From Spirogloea muscicola (Eukaryota > Streptophyta > Zygnematophyceae > Spirogloeales > Spirogloeaceae): a DNA stretch of 19,639 bases. The translations under genes and the position numbers were made by a program. The notes under the pieces were generated by a model. The model made no database searches, had not been told where the DNA came from, and worked only from the letters and a program-made list of their open reading frames with translations. The stretch covers positions 125,338 to 144,976 of the forward strand of contig WELB01000119.1 in NCBI GenBank assembly GCA_009602725.1. Direction: 5' to 3'. Every line of letters starts with the position of its first letter. The first letter of the stretch is position 1. Of this stretch, positions 1 to 8,616 are shown in pieces.

Positions 1-165
1 TCCTGCTACCGTATGCGTTTGTCTATGTCGCTACAGCGTTCCCAAGCGCTTGCTTTGCATCGCCGCGCTGGTCGTGCCCTTGCAGCAGCCTCTGGCTTGC
101 GCAGCGGGGTTGCTCTTCCTCCCCTCAGCTCATCTGACTTCCTACTGCTGACACGGGGTTACTAA
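1..165 (+). pseudogene. C-terminal fragment of a LINE ORF (copy 1)
   Basis: Frame 1 is open from the window edge to TAA at 163-165. It ends in S-S-D-F-L-L-L-T-R-G-Y-stop. The LINE copy at 1051-2213 ends in the matching D-L-M-L-L-T-R-G-Y-stop, and the upstream residues (RAGRALAAASGLRSGVA versus QAGRAMAAASGSRRSAS) also align. It is therefore the extreme C-terminus of the same non-LTR retrotransposon polyprotein, diverged from the other two copies. The rest of the element lies to the left of the window. About 85 bp of 3'UTR follow, then a poly(A) run. Confidence 0.8.
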
Positions 166-251
166 GAGCGCCCTGGCTGTCTAGCCTGTGGCTCCGTCAT
201 GAACACCTCTGTATGCATCTGGCTGGCTTTCACAGCCGCTCTTTCAATATC

Positions 252-265
252 AAAAAAAAAAAAAA
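252..265 (+). repeat. Poly(A) tail of LINE copy 1
   Basis: A run of 14 A begins 87 bp after the stop codon of LINE copy 1 and is on the same strand. This is what target-primed reverse transcription leaves at the 3' end of a LINE. The 3'UTR between stop and tail does not show the hairpin seen in the other copies, so copy 1 may be a different subfamily. A second A run (438-446) is followed by a similar GAAGT motif but belongs to the minus-strand copy's end. Confidence 0.6.
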
Positions 266-473
266 GAAGTAAAAGTTCCTCACCTCACCAGCTGCGCTGC
301 TGCAGGCTAGCCTGCCGGCCAGCCGCGGCGGCTTGGGATGCCGCTCAGTTGCCCGCGCCTGCGAGGCGGCCTACATGGGCATCTGGGCTCAGGTTCCAGC
401 CCCCATGTGCCAAAGATTCATCGTCCACGGCCAGCGCAAAAAAAAAGAAGTGGTGCGCGCCCATAGACAAGAG

Positions 474-492
474 GGGCTGGCAAAGCCAGCCC
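474..492. repeat. Perfect hairpin of the LINE 3'UTR (copy A)
   Basis: GGGCTGGC-AAA-GCCAGCCC is a perfect 8-bp stem with a 3-nt loop, flanked by AGAGG and by AAAAATGAATGGACAATG. It lies in the 3'UTR of the minus-strand LINE copy and matches 2312-2330 in the plus copy. A stable stem-loop near the 3' end fits a recognition site for the LINE reverse transcriptase; that role is inference. Confidence 0.7.
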
Positions 493-640
493 AAAAATGA
501 ATGGACAATGTCCAAAGCCAAAGAAAGAGGAGCCGGAAAAAGGACTACACTACAAAACACTGCAGAATACAGAAACGATGCAGAGGGAAGCTCAGTACCC
601 ACGAGTGAGCAACATCAGGTCTGAGTAGCTCGCTGCAGGG

Positions 641-753
641 AAAGAAGAAGTGGCTCTCCCAATGGGGGCAAGGGCTGTGAGAAGCCAGCCCGAAAAGAAT
701 TGACAAGGTTCGAAGGGGCCAAACTACGAGCTAAGCAGCGACTGCGGGGCCTG
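641..753 (-). mobile_element. 113-bp short hairpin element inserted in the LINE
   Basis: This block is absent from the otherwise near-identical plus-strand LINE copy, where the site near 2158-2168 is uninterrupted. AAAGA lies at its left end (641-645) and again just after it (754-758), like a short target-site duplication. Inside is GGGCTG (672-677) pairing with CAGCCC (686-691), followed by GAAAAGAATTGACAAGGTTCG. The same core recurs at 474-492, 1470-1487, 2312-2330 and 2545-2564. It has no coding capacity. In the sense of the LINE it ends in the same ACTTCTTCTTT-type terminus as the LINE 3'UTR, so it is either a SINE with a LINE-like tail or a very short 5'-truncated copy. Confidence 0.65.
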
Positions 754-1050
754 AAAGAGGCACTCCGCCTAGACCCAGAGGCGGCGGCCATAGCACGGCC
801 TGCGCGCGTGTGGACGGCGTGGGCAAGGGAGCATTGAAGCGATACGGCCAGGCGCATGCGGAAGACTTGCGCGAGCGAACCGGCGGCGTTGAAGCCGGGC
901 ATCGCCCCTGGCAGACCCGGCCGCCGGTCAATGGCCTGGCGGGCAAGCCGCTGAATGAGATCCAGCCAGCGGCTGCCGAAAGCCCCGTGTACATCCATCG
1001 CCAGGGCCGCGAATTCATCCCCCACCGGGTGATCAGCATATTTTCGCTCC

Positions 1051-2213
1051 TTGCCCCGGGCCGCCTGGAGCGGGCGGCAGCTGAAGTGGAAATTGGCCAG
1101 CTGCCCTTTCAGGTTGCCCTCCGCTCCGCCCGCGGCGAGCTCCTGGCGGTCCACTCTAGCATGTCGGAGCAGGCCGTCCCTTTCGTCCACCTCGCCCACA
1201 CCCCTGACCTGCGTGCCCAGGCACGCTTCTCGGCGCTGGTTGAAAGAGCGGCCTCTGACCAGGTGGTGGACCTTCTCCCTCCGTCTGACCTTCGAGGGCG
1301 CGCCCGGCTTCTCTCAGCCTCCTCCCCTGGGCCGGCGGCGTAATCATCAGCGCTGCCACTCCACGCGGCGCTCACCATGCCCGATGAGGTCTTCAGGACG
1401 GCGGTACACCGGCTCTTGGGCCTCCTCCCTCCTTGCCTCGTGAAAGCAAGCGCGGCCAGATTAATTGGTGGCTGGGAGAGGCCAGCCGAAAAGAATGGAC
1501 AAGGTCGGGGCGTCACTCAGTGCAAGTGCGGTGCCCGTCACGCTGAACCTGCGGAGCTGGCTGCGCATATGCTCCGTTGCGCACGCGGGGGCGAGCGGAC
1601 CGCTTCCCACGATCTCCTGCGAGATGGTATGCAGGGGGTGTTTACGGAGGCTGGCTTCAAGGTGGCTGTGGAGAACTCAATAATGCCCATCCAGCTGGGC
1701 GCGGACGGCCAGCCCCATACACGACGCGCCGATCTGGTCGCCATCCCGCCCGGCGGCGGTCCCCGCATCATCGCAGATGTGGTGACAACTGACTGCATCG
1801 ACTCCGCCAATCCCACCAGATCGGCGTCGTTTGCAGGGCACGCGGTCGGCCTGGCGGTCCGGGGTACGGAGCGAAAATATGCTGACCACTTGGTTGGTGA
1901 TGAATTCGCGGCCCTGGCGATGGATGTACACGGGGCTTTCGGCAGCCGCTGGCTGGATCTCCTTCAGCGGCTTGCCCGCCAGGCCATTGACCGGCGGCCG
2001 GGTCTGTCAGGGGCGATGCCCGGCTTCAACGCCACCGCTTCGCTCGCCCAAGTCTTCCGCATGCGCCCGGCGGTATCGCCTCAACGCTCCCTTGCCCACG
2101 CCGTCCACACGCAAGCAGGCCGTGCCATGGCCGCCGCCTCTGGGTCTCGGCGGAGTGCCTCTTCCCCTGCAGCGAGCTACACAGACCTGATGTTGCTCAC
2201 TCGTGGGTACTGA
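1051..2213 (+). pseudogene. LINE ORF C-terminus with zinc knuckle and R2-like endonuclease
   Basis: One frame runs from about 1051 to TGA 2211-2213. In order it shows a region typical of the stretch after a LINE reverse transcriptase (ARLLSASSPG, then SALPLHAALTMPDEVFRTAV), a CCHC-type knuckle (CKCGARHAEP...AAHMLRC), RTASHDLLRDGM, the endonuclease core RRADLVAI...IIADVVTTD, then ERKYADHL...DEFAALAMDVHGAFGS, and the terminal LLTRGY. This order matches the restriction-like endonuclease tail of R2-type and algal Dualen-type LINEs, which nicks the target. The frame is broken by TAA at 1341-1343 and is expanded by an 81-bp intron-shaped block at 1440-1520. Reverse transcriptase motifs are not present, so the copy is truncated and dead. 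The 3'UTR continues to about 2359. Confidence 0.85.
1440..1520 (+). other. 81-bp GT-AG intron-like insertion carrying the hairpin repeat
   Basis: The block starts GTGAAAGC after codon CTC and ends GTCACTCAG before TGC-AAG-TGC. It lies exactly between codons (phase 0) and its length is a multiple of three, so the frame stays open with or without splicing. Removing it joins LLPPCL directly to CKCGARHAEP, the usual spacing before the LINE zinc knuckle. Inside, GGCTGG (1470-1475) pairs with CCAGCC (1482-1487) and is followed by GAAAAGAATGGACAAGG, the core of the short hairpin family. It could be a real intron, an introner-like insertion, or an unspliced chance insertion. Confidence 0.5.
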
Positions 2214-2269
2214 GCTATCCTCTGCATCGTCTATGTGTTCTGCAGTGTTTTGAAGTGAAGTCCTTTTTC

Positions 2270-2359
2270 GGCTCCTCTTTCTTTGGCTTTGGACGTTGTC
2301 CATGCTTTTTTGGGCTGGCTTTGCCAGCCCCTCTTCTCTATGGGCGAGCACTTTCTTTG
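2270..2359 (+). repeat. LINE 3'UTR hairpin module (copy B)
   Basis: This follows the LINE stop codon and contains GGGCTGGC-TTT-GCCAGCCC (2312-2330), a perfect 8-bp stem. It is preceded by CTTTGGACGTTGTCCATG and followed by CTATGGGCGAGCACTTTCTTTG. It matches the reverse complement of 448-519 across its length, so it is the genuine 3' end of this LINE family. No poly(A) follows. Confidence 0.7.
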
Positions 2360-2516
2360 AACGGTCTTCTGCCGGTTGGCGTCGTGTGTGGGCTTGGGCC
2401 CTTGTAGACGCTCCGTTGTTGTCGTCGTCCGCATTGGATGAGCGGTCGCCTCGATCTCGAAGAAGCCTCCCCATCCTTGGCTCGAACCACACTCAAGACT
2501 GTGTGACTCAGCCACA

Positions 2517-2600
2517 AGAAGAAGGGCTCGCCCATTGAGGATAGGGGCTGGAGAAAGCCAGCCCAAAAAAGAATGAACAAAGTACGAGAAGGGGCCAGGG
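2517..2600 (-). repeat. Solo hairpin element (copy C)
   Basis: AGAAGAAGGGCTCGCCCATT, then GGGCTGG (2545-2551) paired with CCAGCCC (2558-2564), then AAAAAAGAATGAACAAAGTA and GGGGCCAGGGG. It is not attached to any LINE coding sequence. It resembles the 113-bp insertion at 641-753 more than the LINE 3'UTR, because both carry a GAAGGGGCC end. It is inverted with respect to copy B, 160 bp away. Confidence 0.6.
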
Positions 2601-3263
2601 GAAACACGAAGACACGGGAATCCACGTGTCAAGCCAGATCAGGTGTCCTAGTCAGATCGACACAAATAGGCCGTCGACGTGATATTGCACGAGGGCCTGA
2701 GTGGCCAAGTACGAAGACAAGCACATTAACAGATGTACATCACCTGCTGCTAAGCTGACCCGCTCAGTAACCACGAGTCAGCATGTAGAGGTCGCTAAGC
2801 GATGCCGAATATCATAGGCCAATTGACAAATCCTTGTGCCACCAGCTAAAGTTCGACCAGCAATGTATGAGCCTGAGCTCGCTGCAAACAGGCTGATACA
2901 CGACGTCGCAAAGCCGACAAACAGGCAGCCGGCATGCCCCGCTTGAAGCATTTCTTTTCTGGAGGGCGGAAAGCGTCGCCGCGGAGGAGCGCGGCATGCC
3001 CGCAAGTGGACGGCAAACGCCCGGAAGAAGCAAGCCAAGGGAGGAGAGGCGCTGAGAGAGCGAAGCAGAGCGGGCAGGGGGGGCGCTCGGCGCGGAGGCG
3101 GGAAGGGGAGCGGCGCGGGGCCGCCACTGATTGCCACCGGCCGGGCGTGGGAGCGGAGCGGGGGCGTTGACGCCCCCGCCGCCCACCGCTTCCCGTCCCT
3201 TTCGCCAATGGCGCCACTTCCGCCCCCCCCCCCCCACGCCGAGCTCCTTCCTCGAGCCCCGCT
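2601..3263. other. No recognisable gene; CpG-rich upstream region
   Basis: 2601-2930 holds nothing I can assign. From about 2930 the sequence becomes very GC- and CpG-rich with long purine tracts (3030-3120) and a 13-C run (3223-3235). The open frames here on both strands, up to 259 codons on the minus strand, are Arg/Ala/Gly/Pro-rich and without known motifs, as expected of GC-rich non-coding DNA. It could be the promoter of the possible signal-peptide exon at 3264. Confidence 0.4.
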
Positions 3264-3365
3264 ATGGCCGCCCTCCGCCGCGCCCTGGCCGCCGCCGCGC
3301 TCGCCCTCCTCGCCGCCGCCGCCGCCGCCGCCCAGGAGCCTGCCCCCGCCCCCATACCCGGCGCA
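3264..3365 (+). CDS. Possible first exon with signal peptide, unknown secreted protein
   Basis: ATG at 3264 opens a typical secretion signal: basic N-terminus MAALRRAL, an Ala/Leu core of about 15 residues, and an AQEPAPAP region that could follow cleavage. A possible donor (GCA-GGTCGGC) occurs near 3365; the unspliced frame runs on to a stop at 3498-3500. I cannot find convincing downstream exons, and GC-rich Ala/Leu runs can arise by chance. A Cys/Trp-rich plus-strand frame (3737-3973) could belong to it, but it overlaps minus-strand candidates. Exon limits are uncertain. Confidence 0.25.
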
Positions 3366-3998
3366 GGTCGGCGCCACCTCACCCCTGCCCTCGCCTGCTC
3401 CCAGCTCTCCCAGCCGCTCGCCAGTCTCAATGCTGGTCACTGCTACGTCCGCCGTCGCTCGATCGCCTCGCGCTCGGCTCTCGCGGCGTCCGAGTCTTGA
3501 CCCGGCCATCCCCTCCGCGGTCACCCGGGCGCTGCTCAGTCTTGGCGTGCCCATCACCCTGGCATTGCTTTGGCCCGGGTGCTCTGCAGCCAGCGCTGCT
3601 GCATGGAAGCCGTCCGCTTATCCGCAGATCCCATGAAAGCATGGGCTCGACTTGTATGCTGAGGCTGGCACTGCACCTTGCGTGATCGCAGGGTCTCCTC
3701 TGCTGCCGAGCACTCTGGTAACGGCGATTGCTGTAGTTGCAGCGGTTGCACTTGCACACGCCACCCGCTTGGCAGCTTGAGCAATGCCAGACCCTGGGGG
3801 CGGTCTTTCCGTGCACCACTTGGGACTGTACCACTTTGGACTGGAAGGCCGGCCAGCCGGAGACATCGCATGGTTGGATCCAAAGGGCACACCATGCAGC
3901 CTGGCTACTGGATGCAAGCCTTCGAACTAGACTTTCTTCATTAGCATCTTCTCTCGCGTCAAGACTTGCTTAACTTGCTCGAAGTCCACAAAAGGCCT

Positions 3999-4267
3999 TC
4001 AGCGATTGACTGTGCGTACGTCGCCATTCTTCTTAAGCTGTTGCTTTTGTACTGCTGCTTCAACAGTGGCCGAGCTGGCCGCAACTTGTGCCATGAAGTA
4101 TCCGATTGCACGCAAAAGGTTTAGTGGCAGCACTTGTGCATCAGAGCAACTGCGGATGGATCCATCAGCTTCTTTGCAGTTGGTACCGTCAAGTGGTTGT
4201 TGATATGTAGGGTCGCTGATTCTGCACATGTACTTGATCTGTGGGTGAACGGCTGCTGTGGGTGAGG
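3999..4267 (-). CDS. Exon-like reading frame, unknown protein
   Basis: On the minus strand, two AG sites after CACCCAC (near 4250-4267) could act as acceptors. They open a frame reading IKYMCRISDPTYQQPLDG, then NCKEADGSIRSCSDAQVLP and LLRAIGYFMAQVAASS, and it ends in a TGA at 3999-4001. The composition looks like protein more than the shadow frames do, and GTACGC inside it (after KKNGD) could be a donor. A second Cys-rich minus frame (about 3730-3834, WHCSSC...GGVCKCNRC) might be a later exon. No start codon or family was identified. The location just downstream of CCT7 also allows 3'UTR or noise. Confidence 0.25.
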
Positions 4268-4466
4268 AGCGAGCATAGGAGGACGTTTGTTAGGCTAGGT
4301 GTTTGATTCTGAAGAATATTTGTCTTGCCTTCCAATGGCCAGAACTGCATGTTCCTTGACCAATGCTTGTACTCTGAAGCAACCACTAGGTTGTGTTGGA
4401 AATACAGCAGGGTTGAATCTAAACAGTAAGACTATGCTCCTAATCAAAAGTGATGGAACAGCAACA

Positions 4467-7400
4467 TTATCGTCTTCGCATGCCCCTTCCCCGACCCCGC
4501 ATCATCCCACCTCGTCCCCGCCCACCCATGCCCCGCATGGCTTGTGCGGCACCCTCTCCGGCTGCACTCTCAGACTGCAGCAACAGGGACATCGTGCATC
4601 AGTATGTGCAACAGAGATGTTATTTGTTACCCAACTGCTGCCCCATAGCAGCAAGCCTCTGTCAGTGTGACAACATCTTGGCAAGTACTGTGCCTCTGCT
4701 TTACTTATGGAGTAATGTCAAGGCTTGGTAAACAGTGCACTGACCTTAGGGTTACGTATTGTCTCGTCAACTCCAAGGACCAGGCAAGCTGCTTCAGCTG
4801 CAGCCGTCAGAGCATTAATCTGCACAGCAAACCACACGTGAGGGCATTAGTGCTGACGGATAACGGATATACATTCAGCAAGCCTTTCAATCTATGAAGA
4901 CCGTAACATGATATAATGGCTTGGATGGGTCTTCACTTAATAGAGTCTTGTACAGAATGCAATTTGTAGCCTCACCTTCACAACTGCGGGCTCCCAGACA
5001 AAGCTCGCATAGGTATCTACGATACCCCCAGTGTTGATGTCAACACCGTACAGAGCACCTTCCCCTGCCAAGTTGCCAAAGTCAGCGAGGTTGGTGACAC
5101 GAGGCATTCTAGTGACACGTGCACATGCTGCCTAGGGGCACATTTGCAAGCGTGGGCTGAGCTGAGTCAGTCTGTCACTGCAACAGCTGATCCATCGCAG
5201 GAAGGGACCGCACCAGATGCCAATGCATGCTTCTGTCGAAGCTTGTTCAAAACATCCGTGGCATCAAATCCAGCATTATCACAGAGCTGGCGAGGGATGA
5301 CCTGACACAATGATAAGACATGTCGTGCGGAAATTTCAGAATACTGACTTCTGCACATGTGATGCGTACATGGACACATTCACACAAGGGCCGAAACTGA
5401 TTGAACAACAGCTATCACCTCCAGGGCCTTTGCGAATGAGTTGATGAAAAGCTGTGCCTTCCCAGCTATCGTCCTTGCATGCTGACGCAAGTACCTACTC
5501 ACTTCCATCTGCCGTCCATGAACTGTGCTAGTCAGATGCTTGAAGTTGGTATGTCCAAAAAAGAGAAGGAGGAACACAACAGGTAGTAAATTTTCTTGTC
5601 AGTGATTCACATACATCAATAGCACCGCCTCCAGCCACAACAGCAGAGTTCTTCAGGGCTCTCCGCACAATCATAATCGCGTCATGCAAGCTGCGGTCTG
5701 CCTCCTCAATGAACTGCAAAGCAACAGCATTGTGCATGTCAGCCTACAAACAAAGCATACAAACAAAGCACGCATGGTAACAAGGGTCTCTGCCGATTTA
5801 TGCATATATATGTTTTAAGTCTATCCTTCTGCTCTGCTTCAAATCACCGCTGCTGCCAAACTCTGACTGCAGGCACTCCAGTGTGGCTTCATCACCTGAG
5901 CTTACCGATCCTCACAGCAAGCTGTTTGGATAGGATCATACCTGGTCTGCCCCCCCTCGCAGAACAATGGTGGCAGTCTTTGCCTGTGGGCAGTCAGCAA
6001 AGATGTTGAATCGTTCCCCGCCTACTTGACGCTCCTCGAAGTCACCACATGTGCCAAGAACCTGAACAAGGACATGCGAGCTTGCAGTTGAGCCTAGCGT
6101 CTTTCAGTCCACCTGCCCCAAATGCACCCATGCTCGCGTAAGCCCATGCAAGGCAAGTTATGAGCAGGACTGGCCGGCAGGACCTCTGGTACAAGGTTGT
6201 TCACAGTTGTCTGCATGGCTCCGCCAGTGGCCACAGCTACTCTCTGCAGGTCTTCCTCCGCAACACGGCCCGCACAGAATACCTCTCGGTCTGCAAAGTA
6301 CTGCATAAGCCAAACACGTAGAGGATGTGTGAACCACAGTGCTCGTAAGTAAAGCAATAAAAATTCCAACTTTGATGTACTTGGACCTGTTCGTTGACAA
6401 TGATGAATGAGCAAGTGAGCAGAAGCAGCCCAGCACGTCATATCATACCTGCGTGGCAAGGTCCCCAATGGCTAGGCGAGAAAGTACAATCTTTGCACCA
6501 CTCTGTACACACTTGTCGAGCTTCTCGTAGATTATGTTCCACTCTGCATCGACAATGGACTGGTACTGGGTAGGGTCTGATAACCTGGACAATTGGACAG
6601 GCGTGAGCTGCTGTAGGTTGCCCTGTAGCAATAGCACAGAATCACCAGCGTAGCTGCAGGACTACAGGCCCTGCTGACACTTACCGAACTTCAGCATTCT
6701 CCTTTTCCGACTTCAGCTCCAGCTCCAGATTAAGGAGGAGTATAGAGGGGTTCTTGAAGCTCTTGGGCTGCTGCTCAAAGCCTGCATACGAGAAGGTCTT
6801 CTTGAAAGCTACACCCTTGACCATAAATGAGTCCCGCATGGTCCCTCCCTGCACCTGCCATAGTCCAACATTGTTGTCGGGTTAGTTTGAGCCTGTGTGC
6901 TCCTGAGGTTTGGGGAAGCTGAACTTTGTAAGAAGGTTCTCTGCTGTGCATTATCACCTTTTTGATACCAATCATGTTGAGTGCCCGATCCTCGTCGAGT
7001 GTTGTGACTGCATCAACCACCATCTTTGCGAAAAAATCTTTCTCCCCTCCGACAAGCTTGGAGCTGAGCGTGGTCGCCGCACATTTTTGCAGCACCTCCA
7101 TCTTCTCCTCCAAGCTTTTCCCCTCGATGCTGATAGCGAGATCCTTGACCCGCTGCACAGCCTGAAATGCATGCAGGAGAGTATGCTTGCCTTGGATTAA
7201 CTGACTGTCATCAGAGCAGGACCCTGATGCACGCACTTCTAAGTCCACGGTCAGACTGAGTGTATGAGCCTCCACAGATGAAAGTCGAGGAGCAAGCACG
7301 AGAAGCTGCTCGACAGAGCACTCTGCCAACTGCAGGCCCAAGCTATGTAAACTCTTAGGTTTAAGGATTGGCCAAGAATAATGGATTGCAGTTGAATTTG

Positions 7401-8172
7401 CAAGAAGGTAGGCTGAACTCAAAGAGTGCCAGTGGCCATCATCTGCACCTCCTGGCACTCAGCAGAATAAGCAACACAAGCTGCAAGTGCAAGCATTCTT
7501 ACCAGGTCGGCAGCCGCGCGGAAACTGCGGATAATGAGCTGCGGGTGCACGCCCTCTTCCACAAACGGCTTGGCCTCGCGCAGGAATTCCCCAGCCAGCA
7601 GCACCACGGTTGTTGTGCCATCGCCGACCTGCAAGGCGAGGCTCACCAGCTGAGCTGATCCACTCCCACTCGCCGACGAACTTCTGCACCCTTCCCGAGG
7701 GCCATCAGAGGGCACAGCTGGTAGCTGCGCACCTCGGAGTCCTGGGAGCGAGCAATGTCGGCGAGGGTCTTGGCGGCCGGGTGCACGATGTCGAGGAGGC
7801 GCAGGATGGTGGCGCCGTCGTTGGATATCGTGGTGGCGCCCTTGTCGTCGTGGATGAGCTTGTCCATGCCGCGCGGGCCCAGCGTGGAGCGCACGGTGTC
7901 CACGACGGCCAGGCAGGCGCCGATGTTGCTCATCAGCTGCGCCTTGCCCTGCGACGTGTCCGTGCCCTCCTTGAGCAGGATGATCTGCGGCTGCTGCGCG
8001 CCGCTCCGCCGCCACCAGCACAGCCGCGCTCGCCGGCATCAGCGCACGGCCACAGCCTCGGCGCGGGGGCTGGGGCCGTGGCGGGCAGCAGAGGAGGCGA
8101 GGGAGGCATGCAAGGGAGGGCGGGGGCGTGGCTGCGGCCGGGGCGCAGGGCACTGACGAGCATGGCGGCCAT
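4467..8172 (-). CDS. CCT7: T-complex protein 1 subunit eta (CCT7), complete, 14 exons
   Basis: Subunit of the cytosolic TRiC/CCT chaperonin, an ATP-driven double ring that folds actin, tubulin and other proteins. Exons in transcription order: 8172-8158, 7993-7733, 7628-7503, 7161-6958, 6854-6685, 6584-6449, 6300-6184, 6061-5942, 5713-5615, 5508-5419, 5301-5214, 5064-4976, 4819-4745, 4574-4467. All introns are GT-AG and all phases agree, giving 565 aa; the family is about 550-560. The mini-exon 1 encodes MAAML, followed by [20 protein letters not shown] as in plant CCT7. Visible motifs: [17 protein letters not shown], the nucleotide-binding [10 protein letters not shown], apical [71 protein letters not shown]-type [10 protein letters not shown], and a Met/Gly/Arg-rich tail ending GMRRR. 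No key residue is missing. It is divergent to the gene at 8736. Confidence 0.97.
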
Positions 8173-8450
8173 GGCGTCGGCGCGCGGGCGCGGGCGCGGG
8201 GCCCGAAGCTGCGGCGGCGGCGGGGAGAAGAAATAAGAAATAAGAAAGCGGCTGCTGGTATCACAAGAGCGGCTGTAACAGCCAGCCAGGTGTTCACGAC
8301 CATATTTGCGGAGCCCACAAAGAGAAAGGGGAAAGGTGCGCGGTGCGCATGCCATGAGAGGGCGGCCACAGGCAAGCCAAGGCCCGTACCCCGTAACGTA
8401 TCCCCTGTTGAGCAGCCTCGTTGGAAGAGCTGCTCTGCTTTTTGCTGCAG

Positions 8451-8585
8451 GGCAAGGCGGCCAAGCACTCCGACCACCCACCTGCCGACGAGTTCGTCCC
8501 CGTGGCGGTGGACGTGCACGGGGCTCTTGGGTCCCAGTGGCTTGACCTATTGGCTAGGCTTGCGCGGCGGGCTGTGTCCCGCAGN
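8451..8585 (+). mobile_element. LINE endonuclease fragment (copy 4)
   Basis: The plus frame reads [35 protein letters not shown] and ARRAVSR. It aligns with GKERKYADHPVGDEF...MDVHGAFGSRWLDLIQRLARQAIDR of the copy at 448-1068. It is more diverged and stops at the ambiguous base 8585, where a CCG run begins. It lies in the 560-bp divergent promoter region between CCT7 and the 8736 gene. A TTGGAAGAGCTGCTCTGCTT motif just upstream (8420-8440) resembles the repeats at 11854-12047. Confidence 0.7.
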
Positions 8586-8616
8586 CGCCGCCGCCGCCGC
8601 CGCCGCCGCCGCCGCA
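8585..8616. repeat. CCG trinucleotide run with one undetermined base
   Basis: One N (8585) is followed by about ten CGC/CCG units. The LINE similarity ends exactly at the N. The N may be a placeholder for a lost or unresolved stretch within a triplet repeat, so the true length here is unknown. Confidence 0.7.

Larger units (their letters stand above)
448..1068 (-). mobile_element. LINE 3' end, minus-strand copy (left arm)
   Basis: Read on the minus strand, 1068 to about 760 encodes the endonuclease C-terminus: ERKYADHPVGDEF, then AMDVHGAFGSRWLD, then RLARQAIDRR and the RAGRAMAAASGSRRS segment. It is nearly base-for-base the same as plus-strand 1854-2160. The 3' part continues through a 3'UTR that also matches 2213-2359 and ends near 448. 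A 113-bp insertion at 641-753 breaks the reading frame, so the frame ends at a shifted TGA (615-617) and not at LLTRGY. Non-functional 5'-truncated copy; the start near 1068 is where similarity to the plus copy stops. Confidence 0.8.

Noticed and set aside
711-725. GGTTCGAAGGGG as a tRNA B box
   Set aside because: The motif is not preserved in the other hairpin copies and no A box or cloverleaf surrounds it.
448-2359. Single twin-primed LINE insertion
   Set aside because: Both arms contain the 3'UTR; twin priming inverts only the 5' part of one copy.
2778-3557. 259-codon minus-strand frame rich in Gly, Ala and Arg
   Set aside because: It is the reverse of the CpG-rich block, with no motif and no splice logic.
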